DNA of 64,000 nucleotides, taken from NCBI GenBank assembly GCA_030998225.1, contig JAPYXD010000711.1, forward strand, positions 2,108,001 to 2,172,000, read 5' to 3'. This document shows positions 56,327 through 64,000 of this stretch, piece by piece. The stretch is from Diplolepis rosae. Lineage: Eukaryota; Arthropoda; Insecta; Hymenoptera; Diplolepididae. Numbering within the stretch: the stretch's first letter is position 1; each line of letters begins with the position of its first letter. The notes beneath the pieces were generated by a model that worked only from the letters and a program-made list of their open reading frames with translations, was not told the DNA's origin and did no database searches. The position numbers and the translations under genes were made by a program.

Positions 56327-56475
56327 CTTTCTATGAACAGGAACTTCTTAAAGTCAAGTACCCAGATATTTACCTTGTAGAGAAGGTTCTCAAAAAACGT
56401 GGCAATAAGATTTATGTTAAATGGCTCGGCTTTGATAGTTCACACAATAGCTGGATAGCAAAGTCAGAAATGTAA
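56327..56475 (+). pseudogene. Polinton integrase C-terminus: chromodomain remnant
   Basis: On the plus strand the frame reads YEQELLKVKYPDIYLVEKVL and then IYVKWLGFDSSHNSWI before a stop at about 56475. This is a chromodomain, the typical C-terminal module of Polinton integrases, used to guide insertion. The catalytic part is absent; the fragment begins where the pX-like gene starts on the other strand. It supports the Polinton assignment independently of the capsid genes. Confidence 0.75.
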
Positions 56476-56692
56476 ATCAATGTTGAATCAATGTTGAAAT
56501 AAAATTAAAATGATGTTCAGTTAATGTTAAATAATGTAATTACATATAAGGGTAAATTATAAAAAGATGTGTCCATATTATGTTGTTTATTTAATATAGC
56601 AATACTATATTCACAATACTCATTTATAGTGTTGTCACAACTAACTCAATTCTATTTTTGTTGTCACAATATGTACAATATGTACACATAAT

Positions 56693-57172
56693 CTACTCTC
56701 TATCAACATCCAATTTTACATCTTTAATCGATTGGATTTGATAGTGTCCCCATGCCAAAGTATCAGTACTCTGGTACAATTGGAACCTCTTTTCGTCATA
56801 AGGACCCAATGCTATTTTGAACTGTTTTACAGTTTCAACGTTATGTAAACGTGACCTTTTCATATACTGCGTCCTACTTTGGCTTTGCTTATTTTTCAAA
56901 CACTCGACATAATTGTCAAAACCAATAGTCTTCTCAACTATACCTATTCGTATACCTTTTGCCTTTTTGATAAAATCTTGGCCGTCAACTCGAATGCTAT
57001 ACATTTCACTCCGCAAGCCAACAAACTCTGTTACAATTTGACTGCTACATTCGTCTTTCATAATATTCACAATCTTTTTGTTGACTTGTGGAATAGCAAA
57101 GACATTATTTGGAAGATAATCGGACGTGTCAAACTTGTGGATATCTTGTTTCATGTCAGAATAAATATTCAT
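56693..57172 (-). pseudogene. Polinton DNA polymerase B, C-terminal part
   Basis: This frame has KFDTSDYLPNN, IVTEFVGLRSEMYSIRVDG and LHNVETVKQFKIALGPYDEK, the C-terminal (thumb side) blocks of protein-primed family B polymerases in Polintons. It ends DTLAWGHYQI plus a short tail. It is separated from the preceding piece by the loss of the catalytic palm, so it does not form an enzyme. Confidence 0.8.
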
Positions 57173-57189
57173 GCATTTTAATAATTTTT

Positions 57190-57800
57190 TTAATAATGAA
57201 GAACGTACTTACGCTTAGGTAGGAGGGTAGTTAACAATTTCTCCTGGATTGACCCCGATGGTTTAGTTTTCGGAGCAAAAAGGTAAGTCGCTATGTGTAT
57301 CATGAAGTATACCAAATAATTGATATCCTGATTTTCATCGTAAACGTCCATATATAGATTGTTGGCTTTGGCGTAGCGGTTGCAACATTGAATGATGCCG
57401 CCTCTAATACCTCGTTGAAGAATCATGAGTTTATCCACGTCAGTCAGGAGTTCTAATCTTATTTTAGTATACTTCAACATAGCGTCCCAGGTCAAGCCAG
57501 AAATAGTATAGTAATGTGCTGGATCCAATTTATAAGCATTTAGACACTGCTCTCGGAAATTTTCGAAGATATCCGCTAAGAGCAACACGTCTGTTTTCAT
57601 ATATAATTTTAGATAGTCACCAAGACTTTGAAAGTTAAAAGCTGACCACACATTCTGAGCATGCACATAGTCATCATCTGAAATACTGGAATCATTAAGT
57701 GCACTATATATATAGTGCAATATATTTTTCTTTATTTAATGGGAGAAGATCATCTTTTCCACCAAAATAAGTACAAATATCTCTTATTATAAAATGAGCG
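57190..57800 (-). pseudogene. Polinton DNA polymerase B, exonuclease and start of palm
   Basis: A piece near 57800 reads [18 protein letters not shown], an exonuclease motif. Next comes YMKTDVLLLADIFENFREQC, another exonuclease block, then SGLTWDAMLKYTKIRLELLT and RGIRGGIIQCCNRYAKANN. The frame then leaves the family pattern after YLVYF, where the first polymerase motif should start. The intact enzyme copies the element DNA using a terminal protein primer. Confidence 0.8.
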
Positions 57801-57810
57801 TCGTATCCGC

Positions 57811-58290
57811 TTAAATTATGAAAAGCAACATGTCTTTTAATGTCACAGGAAAATCTATTCCTGTGAAATTTAACTCGAACTCATACTTCTTATACTTAGA
57901 TACACGATAATTGCTATCTCTTCTATTAACAGGATGCAACACTGACAACATTGCCCATTCAAAACATTGATTGTCTAAATTTCTTATATTCACACACGCT
58001 TGCTTCCTTTTAATTTGCTGCGGCAAATCGATATACGAACTTGCACGCATGGGATTGTATTTATTTATGTTAATTTCTAACCGCTCAATCAAATGTAGTT
58101 TCCAATCAGAGCCATTTTTTTCAAACTCTTCAACATCTCTTAAGATTGGTTGTTTAACATGGTCGTTAAACCAATCACCTAAGAGAGTTGTAGCGAATTT
58201 ATTACAAATTTTTGCAATGAAAGATTTAGACGCAATCTGTTCTTCACCATTAAATACTCTAATAATCTTTACAAAAAGTACAGCGTACAC
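57811..58290 (-). pseudogene. Polinton DNA polymerase B, N-terminal part
   Basis: The frame contains SSYIDLPQQIKRKQACVNIR and NQCFEWAMLSVLHPVNRRD, typical of the N-terminal region of Polinton polymerases, and ends near FPVTLKDM. A stretch between this and the exonuclease motif near 57800 is missing compared with complete relatives. Upstream, near 58330-58400, the polymerase frame can be followed for a short way only with stops. Confidence 0.7.
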
Positions 58291-58440
58291 GTTTGACGCC
58301 CCATGCCTGTTTAATGCATCTCTTACACGCTCTGTAAATAGAGTAAATGCATCATCTCAAAAATTGGCAATATCCTTATGAAAAAGGTTTATAATAACAC
58401 CAGTTTGCAGTCGACGTTAAAATGCTGCATCGCATTCTCC

Positions 58441-58803
58441 TCAACGCACTCGATTACTAATTAGATCATTACTTTCTACACCTTTGCCTCGTTTCAATAG
58501 TGCGTCAAATCGGGCACTGAGACAAGTAATTTGTCGAATAGTATTTAAACATCTCTGTTTCTGCTGGGTCGTACGACCTGGCGTTCTTAATACCTTATTT
58601 AGGGTACTTAGATTTACATTACAGTTTTCTACCCATCGGTTAATGTGTACAGGATTTACATGACTAAATTTAGATAATAAAGTTAAAGCATTTTCGATAT
58701 GCGGGATAAGTACTTCACACTCTTCAAGTAATCGACAATTGTCTTGCTGTCTGGAGATCTTGTTTCTTTTCTCGTTGGTCATTTTCAGAGCTGCTCGATG
58801 CAC
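58441..58803 (-). CDS. ORF at the head of the polymerase region, function unknown
   Basis: The frame of 120 codons reads ECEVLIPHIENALTLLSKFS and LNKVLRTPGRTTQQKQRCLN. It is helical and charged and stands just upstream of the polymerase in the same orientation. It may be the N-terminal extension of the polymerase or a separate small protein. I recognise no catalytic motif. Confidence 0.4.
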   Translation of the reverse strand: MHRAALKMTNEKRNKISRQQDNCRLLEECEVLIPHIENALTLLSKFSHVNPVHINRWVENCNVNLSTLNKVLRTPGRTTQQKQRCLNTIRQITCLSARFDALLKRGKGVESNDLISNRVR

Positions 58804-59267
58804 GCTGCATCCGATGAAGCGACGGAATACTTTTGAAGCGTTCCAGTCCGCAGTTTTATAGAAGCTGTCCCCACTTTGCCAAAATCACCTCACTTTAATT
58901 GAGTCTATCCCACAAAAATTCTACGTCTGCGCAAATCAATCTTTTTTTCTTACTACGCACGCGTAATAAATGAAACAAAGGCAATAGACTGATTAGAAGC
59001 AATAGATGCATGCAAGTTTAAGATACAGACTAGTAGCATAGTGCGCATTCATAGTGGTCTTGACATGATAGTCTAGATTCATTAAGCCACTGAAAAGCGT
59101 ACATAGCAAGCAGGCTTCTAAAATAATTAAAATTGAATTGTCAACTAGACTATTTTTTTAATTCCGGGAGATAATTTATCTATTAATTTAATATACAAAA
59201 ATTATAACAGCGGCGGTGCTTGTGCCGGTGTTTGCGACTTCTCTTTCTTCGTTTTTTATGTTTTCGT

Positions 59268-59405
59268 CACTGATCATCGTCGTCGTCTTCGCAAGATGGT
59301 GGTATAGGCGATGGTGGTGGTGTAAGCGATGGCAGTGGTGTAGGCGATGGCAGCGGTGTAGGCGATGGTAACGGCCACTCATAACCGCCACTTCTATTCC
59401 CCATC
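59268..59405 (-). CDS. Small Pro-rich ORF with Asp run
   Basis: From the ATG at 59405 the frame encodes MGNRSGGYEWPLPSPTP, then repeated PLPSPTP-type units, then CEDDDDDQ and a stop. The same frame after the stop goes on as RKHKKRRKRSRKHRHKHRR, which looks like a lost basic tail. The Pro-rich part is encoded by an 18-bp minisatellite (about 59291-59372). The sequence could be a decayed small gene at the edge of the Polinton or a product of the repeat alone. Confidence 0.35.
59291..59372. repeat. 18-bp minisatellite
   Basis: The unit GGTGTAGGCGATGGCAGC is repeated about four and a half times with small changes. Confidence 0.75.
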
Positions 59406-59690
59406 ACTAGAAGGCATTAAATCCCAGACTTAATCTGAATATGTAATTAGAAGATTTATTAAAATGTACATTAAAAATTTTAACCATTGTTTTAAGGCTT
59501 GCATAAAGTGATACAATTGTAAACCATGCAATTACAATTATTCATATAGCCATACAGTTGAAGCAAATGCATAAAACAAGGAAATTATAAACTATGCAAT
59601 TAAAGGCCATGCAGAGAGCGATGAAATTACAAGAACGTGCATAAAAAGCCATCCAATTAAAAAGACATGCAATAAAGAGCTATGCAACTA

Positions 59691-60302
59691 CACAGAGAGA
59701 AGAGAACGCAGCTGTCATGTGCGCGGGACGAAGCAGAGCTGTGTTCTTACGAAAATGTTCGATTGGACACAGCTCAGCTTCGTCCTCGCGTAGCCAGAAT
59801 GTGCGAGCGCATATCTCTGCTTCGCGATGGACATACACCGTTCGGACGAAGCAGAGCTGTGTGCGAACAAATGAAGGCTTCGTCCAAACGCAGCGCCACT
59901 GTGCGCACCCACTCGTCTGCTTCGTGCTAAACATATCGTGCGTGTGCGCCACGTTTGTGTATGTATAATGCGTTGATCGGCATTTACCTGGATAAAAGAT
60001 TGATATTTATCGAACCAATTTTCATAATTTGATATGAAGACGTTTTGTAACTCAAAAAGAATTTAGCACGAAGCAGTGGAGTGCGTGGACACAGTAGCTC
60101 TGCGTTTGGATGAAGCCTTCATTTGTACGCACACAGCTCTGCTTCGTCCGAACGGTGTGTGCCCGGCGCGAAGCAGAGATATGCGCTCGCACATTCTGGC
60201 TACGCGTGGACGAAGCTGAGCTGTGTCAAATCGAACATTTTCGTAAGAACACAGCTCTGCTTCGTCCCGCGCACATGACAGCTGCGTTCTCTTCTCTCCG
60301 TG
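59691..60302. mobile_element. GC-rich foldback element with TA duplication
   Basis: The ends are CACAGAGAGAAGAGAACGC and its near inverse, with TA on both outer sides (59689-59690, 60303-60304). The arms (about 240 bases each) are built of repeated words: CGAAGCAGAGCTGTGT and its complement recur many times in both directions. The loop (about 59940-60060) is AT-rich. GC content is far above the flanks. All ORFs across it are by-products of the repeats. TA target use suggests Tc1/mariner mobilisation. Confidence 0.8.
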
Positions 60303-60371
60303 TATAAGCCTTGAAAATCAAACCTATGCTAGAAGTCATGCAAGGAAGCAAATACAGTATGAGAACTAACC

Positions 60372-60546
60372 TCGATCTCGAGCTCCATCTCGTTGAATGA
60401 TACAGTGTCCGAGCGGAGTAACCATTTAAGTCGTCTGTGCCCCACTTAGCCTTAGAAGGCGTACCGCTAAGCGGAGCATGATCTAGAAAGGTGTACTCGG
60501 ATGTTCGACACAGCACGACATACGGACGGATCTCGTATGTAGACAA
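60372..60546 (-). CDS. Candidate exon, protein unknown
   Basis: The minus-strand frame reads STYEIRPYVVLCRTSEYTFL and GTDDLNGYSARTLYHSTRW, then ends SSRSR at a possible donor GTTAGT (about 60371). The composition is protein-like. No start codon is certain (the frame may open after an acceptor near 60560). No family is recognised, and it lies between two mobile elements. Confidence 0.3.
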
Positions 60547-60715
60547 CGTTGATACTAACAGTTGTTACTAAATTACACACAAGAGAGCATGCTATAGCAC
60601 AGAGTCTCAGCAATCTACATTACCGACCAAGCAGGATTTGGGCGGTAGCTCCCTCTCTTGGGGAATAGCATGGAAAAGAACCTACTCGGTTGTTAAGTGC
60701 TGACGGACTGGTATA

Positions 60716-61325
60716 CAGGGTGTCTAAAAAGTCCCGGGACGGTTGGATATTTCCTCAGGTAAAATATTTTTCAAAAAAGTGAAGGTCATTCCTGAAGTAA
60801 ATTTCAACGAAGAATTCAATGGTGACCTTAATTTTGACCTTAAACATGACCTTCATGGCTTTTTAAAGGTCAAATTTGTTTTTTTTAAATGGAAACCCCC
60901 TTTTTCACATCTGCAATCGATAGAGCGAAAAATAATACGTCAAGTACGTACCCAAGTCATAGGTCAATTGTAACGTTCAAGGTCAATTAGAGATTATTTG
61001 AAATTAACAAAGTTTTCCAAGAGGTCAGTGTAATTCCTGAAGTAAATTTCAACGAGAAATTTATTGGTGAGCTCTGTATTGATCTTGGTTACAGCGTTTT
61101 GAATATTGTAAAATCAAATGTATAGGAAATTTTTCATTAGACGAATTGCAGAATCGGATTCTGCAAGAGGCTTCTTTGATTGATAGGGAGATGATTCGTA
61201 ATGCTGTAACTCATTTTTAAAATCGCATAGCTTTTTGTCAAGAAGCTCAAGGTTTTCCCAAAGGGAACAGAATTTACTACATCCACGTCGTTGTTTCTGG
61301 GTAATGCTAAACGTAAACGTAAATC
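60716..61325 (+). mobile_element. DD41D-type element, internally deleted copy
   Basis: Starts CAGGGTGTCTAAAAAGTCCC after TA, the same terminus as the element at 3848. The subterminal part contains CCTGAAGTAAATTTCAACGA twice, about 240 bases apart. At about 61140-61250 it carries the last part of the transposase (NRILQEASLIDREMIRNAV, then a stop), followed by ACATCCACGTCGTT matching 4040-4060. The main transposase body is missing and the far terminus is lost near 61325. Confidence 0.8.
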
Positions 61326-61673
61326 TCAAAGTTCCTGGGTAAGAACCATGTAGAAACCGGGTAAAGATTTCGATTTTAAATTACTTGAATTTGCATTTTT
61401 ATGTCAAAGAATATAAATTTTAATCAATTTTTGTAATTTTTAAGAAAATAGTAAATTGTTGTACTTTAAACTTGGAACCTCACAGTTCCAGAGTAAATCA
61501 TAATTTATTAGTCTTTTAATATACCTGAATATCCTTTGCAAGGGATATTTAGGAACATCTGGTAGCTAGCCGCTTATTTTTCGTTGCTTGTCCAGGTATG
61601 AAATGTCTTAGTCAAGTAGTGTCTTATTCTTTTTTGAACATATAGGCTGTTTATATATCGGTGCGGTGGAAAA

Positions 61674-61924
61674 ATGATTGATATAAATAGTAATATTGAA
61701 AAAAATTGGAAACGATCACGCGAGTACACCAGAAAGCATCGTATCTTAAAAAGACATTTCGTGAGAGACAAAATAATTAAAAGTGAGTGTGCATTGAAAA
61801 GACAAAAGACTCAAGAATTAAATAGTTGTTTAGAAAGTGAAATTTACAGTTCCAATAATATAAGTGAGAATAATCCGAATTTTAATAGTGCTAATGATAT
61901 TAACGAAATGCAGACGCAATATGA
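61674..61924 (+). CDS. Candidate first exon, basic protein
   Basis: ATG at 61674 lies in a fair context (GGAAAAATG). The frame encodes NWKRSREYTRKHRILKRHF and later Asn/Ser-rich sequence up to MQTQYE, where GTAAGG offers a donor at 61925. The basic start could bind nucleic acid. A partner exon in phase was not identified. Confidence 0.35.
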
Positions 61925-62093
61925 GTAAGGACGGATGAAGCGAAATTGAAAATGGTAATATTAGTTCGTTTTAATATTTATAAGTATTGATTATAAGCTT
62001 CGAAATTCAATCTAAATAAATATTATGAAAACTAAATTATTGTTTATATTTATTGTATTAAAAATTCCGATACCAAATAAGTGTTGTCCTTTG

Positions 62094-62195
62094 ATAATGG
62101 AACGATATTGGAATCCAGTATCGGAACGATGTTGGAATCCAGTATCGGAACGATGTTGGGATCCTATGTCGGAACGATGTTGGAGTCCAGTACCG
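62094..62195. repeat. 24-bp tandem repeat with inverted relatives downstream
   Basis: The unit CGGAACGATGTTGGAATCCA repeats about four times with a 24-base period. From about 62230 to 62310 related words appear inverted (CGTTCCGACACTGGAATA). The block could form imperfect hairpins. Overlapping ORFs are repeat artefacts. Confidence 0.7.
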
Positions 62196-62672
62196 AATCG
62201 GTCTTACATTTCGGCATTCATCCGACACCGATCCAGTGTCGGAAACCGATGTCGTTCCGACACTGGAATATAGACTGCCGATATCGGAACGACATTATTC
62301 CAATACTGGAACCCCACTTGGGCGATGCCAGATAGAACCCGGTTACGCTCCGGATATAAACCGGGGACAAAAGCCGGGTACAAATCCAGTAGCGCAAACC
62401 GGATAAAACTCTTACAGAGCCCAGATAATACCCATATAGAAACCGGAAAAAATATTATTTCAACCCAGATAGAATCCGAGACTTTTATGATCCCTATGGT
62501 GGAGGAACATTTTCCACACTCTGAATTGGTGTAGTTCTATATGGAAAATGGTAGACAGCTGAGAGAGAAAAAATAATTAAAACTGGGTAAGTGAAAATGA
62601 GTGCAGTTTCATACAGCGTTATCCCTCACCCCTCATACCGAATAATTTATTCATTTTTCCTTTGACAGATGA
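62196..62672. other. Degenerate repeat tail and unannotated sequence
   Basis: At about 62330-62470 words such as ACCCGG, AACCGG and AAACCGG recur at irregular spacing, as in a worn satellite. After that no feature is seen until the acceptor near 62668. Confidence 0.35.
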
Positions 62673-62774
62673 ATGAGTGGTTATGAATTTGTTGAGCTGA
62701 CAAGATTATCTAGGGAAGCTGAATCAAACATTCTTTTTGCAGATGATGTATTTTGTGCCGTTGAGGTTATCAAG
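62673..62774 (+). CDS. Candidate exon with start codon
   Basis: An acceptor TTTGACAG ends at 62668. ATG at 62673 opens 34 codons, beginning SGYEFVELTRLSREAESNIL and ending VEVIK, before a donor GTAATG at 62775 in phase 0. Splice-like limits and protein-like composition support an exon; no homology is recognised and following exons were not found. Confidence 0.35.
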
Positions 62775-63417
62775 GTAATGAGGAGGTTAATGTGTTTTTT
62801 CTTAATAATATTAAAACGATAAAATTACATGTATATATCTATACATAAAGTTAAAATTATTTCTCATTTAATCTGATTCTTATTTTATAGTGTCAGATAC
62901 ATATATATATTTATTTTAATTTTGGAAAGAAATGAGGATACACGGACGGACTGTGAAAACGACTAATCCGGGTCAGCTATAAAAGACGGGAAATGTTTGG
63001 AAAAGCGGTATGAGTAGGTATAAGAGCCGAAGTGTATAAAAGGGATCTTGGCTGTAAAACAATTCGCAACAGATGTTGAGAAAGTAAAGAATGACCATCT
63101 TCGAAGAATGAGAGGTTCAATTTGGTTGGAAAACGTAGAATGTTATATTTTGTGTGAGTAGTTGACAAGAAAATATCATAGAGTAAAGTCCGTGTAAGAG
63201 TTCTCTTGGGTTTCTTAGTAAAATAAAACCATAGCATATTTCAGTTTTTTCTCTTTAGGATACTTTGTTGTTTTCTGTATTCTTTGAACCTCCCCACGTT
63301 ATTCACTCACCAGGTTTGGTGCAATTTGCAATTAACAAAACATATAGCTTTTACCATTATTATTTTAACTTTCGTTAATTTTCTTATTATATTTTACGTA
63401 TAATTCCTCATTTTGTA

Positions 63418-63930
63418 GGTAAATGAAGTTCGCAACGTTGCTGTAGCAACGAAAAAGTAAAGTTCCAAGTTTAGGTGAAAAAAAAGGTTCTAGTCATTCA
63501 AATCTATATTTTAATCAAGTCTAAATGGCAATATAGCACGAAAATAACCGTTCCGCATGCATTTTATCCCTTGAATACCGAAAAACGTAAAAAAAACAAA
63601 AAACCGAACTAAGCTCGATACCTAAAATTTTAGGACTGGATATTGTAGCATTTAGGGCCAATTAATGAGGAAAAAATGTTCATCCCCATAGCTAGCGGGG
63701 ATTTATGTCGTTTTCAACCCCAAATACCCAAAAATATGAATAAAAAATTTGGAAAATCAAATTATGCTCGATACCTAAAATTTTAAGACTGGATATTGTA
63801 GCATTTAGTGCCAATTAATTAGAAAAAAAAATTCATCCCTAAACCTAGCGGGGATGTTTGTCGTCTTCAACCCCAAATGCTCAAAAATTACTTTTTCGTT
63901 GCTACAGCAACGTTGCGAACTTCATTTACC
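63418..63930. mobile_element. Short TIR element with identical 43-bp ends
   Basis: GGTAAATGAAGTTCGCAACG (63418 onward) and its exact inverse (to 63930) are part of 43-base ends that match completely. The interior has two tandem units 153 bases apart (GCTCGATACCTAAAATTTTA at 63613 and 63766). No ORF is present. The flanks (GTA on the left, TTA on the right) could be a worn 3-bp duplication, but this is uncertain. Confidence 0.7.
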
Positions 63931-64000
63931 TTATTTTGTTACTAGCTTGTTTAATACTATATACTTTTTTTTATTATATGTTGTCTAGTTTTTATCAAGA

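Larger units (their letters stand above)
46354..58803 (-). mobile_element. Polinton/Maverick-type element, degenerate, with nested Harbinger
   Basis: Polintons are large virus-like DNA transposons encoding protein-primed polymerase B, a retroviral-type integrase, a cysteine protease and capsid proteins. All these types leave recognisable pieces here, mostly on the minus strand. Terminal inverted repeats and a 6-bp target duplication were not found, so the limits are those of the coding pieces. A PIF/Harbinger element occupies 48167-54772. Stops, shifts and deletions are spread through the genes, so this copy is dead. Some shifts lie in A runs and could be assembly errors, but the loss of the polymerase palm cannot. 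Confidence 0.85.

Noticed and set aside
59680..60307. Several ORFs of 65-90 codons on both strands
   Set aside because: They are mirrored products of the CGAAGCAGAGC repeats in the foldback element and match each other, not proteins.
62025..62335. Overlapping ORFs with RCWNPVSE or IGTMLES repeats
   Set aside because: They translate the 24-bp tandem repeat in two frames; no start context or domain is present.

Overview
The window is AT-rich eukaryotic DNA with GT-AG introns, microsatellites and an unusually dense, nested load of transposable elements. Recognisable families are R1-type non-LTR elements, Ty1/copia, Tc1/mariner of several kinds, hAT-type, TTAA-target MITEs, CACTA, PIF/Harbinger and Polinton/Maverick. 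Together they point to an arthropod, most likely an insect with a large repeat-rich genome; a hymenopteran parasitoid or gall wasp is my best guess, but nothing seen fixes the species. No rRNA, no convincing functional tRNA, no CRISPR and no bacterial operon structure was seen.

Layout. 0-3.8 kb: gene-poor, with a TCAGTG/CACTGA cluster (0.88-1.04 kb) and a GC-richer patch (3.0-3.5 kb). 3.8-11.2 kb: a pile of dead elements, namely a DD41D-spaced Tc1/mariner relative (3848-5777), a decayed R1-clade LINE (about 5.8-8.9 kb, interrupted at about 8.2-8.84 kb), a foldback derivative (8957-10020), a mariner 3' fragment and a second R1-like ORF1 fragment. 13.3-14.57 kb: a giant hairpin with hAT-type 8-bp target duplications. 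14.67-19.40 kb (minus): a five-exon gene with consistent splice phases encoding a 395-aa coiled-coil and Glu-rich protein, the best-supported intact cellular-looking gene. Its 5' end faces a plus-strand unit (about 19.73-24.67 kb) that ends in a nearly intact CACTA-type transposase ORF broken by one frameshift. TTAA-flanked MITEs sit in the introns of both.

25-39 kb: no recognisable protein gene, but many palindromic elements, above all a 3.2-kb foldback (28614-31784) with tandem 363-bp units inside and a spliced micro-ORF in both arms, plus hammerhead-ribozyme-like motifs near 25.87 and 33.34 kb. 37.7-38.37 kb: the poly-A end of a second R1-like copy. 39.8-44.3 kb: an unrecognised three-exon gene split in its third exon by a defective Copia element (40811-43848) flanked by a CATAC duplication. 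45.0-45.9 kb: an internally deleted mariner.

46.3-58.8 kb: a degenerate Polinton on the minus strand (in transcription order a protein-primed DNA polymerase B in pieces, a pX-like minor capsid/core protein, an adenain-type protease, a penton-like protein, a major capsid protein and a small conserved ORF, with an integrase chromodomain remnant on the plus strand). A complete 6.6-kb PIF/Harbinger element (48167-54772, TTA duplication) is inserted in the penton-like gene and carries its own Myb-like and DDE transposase genes plus further nested repeats. 59-64 kb: a GC-rich TA-flanked foldback, a second DD41D element, a 24-bp tandem repeat, two candidate exons and a TIR element ending near the window edge.

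The genes do not form one pathway. The window records successive insertions: Harbinger into Polinton, Copia into a gene, foldbacks next to older LINEs. Several ORFs are broken by single-base changes in A or T runs, so some apparent pseudogenes may reflect assembly errors rather than decay.
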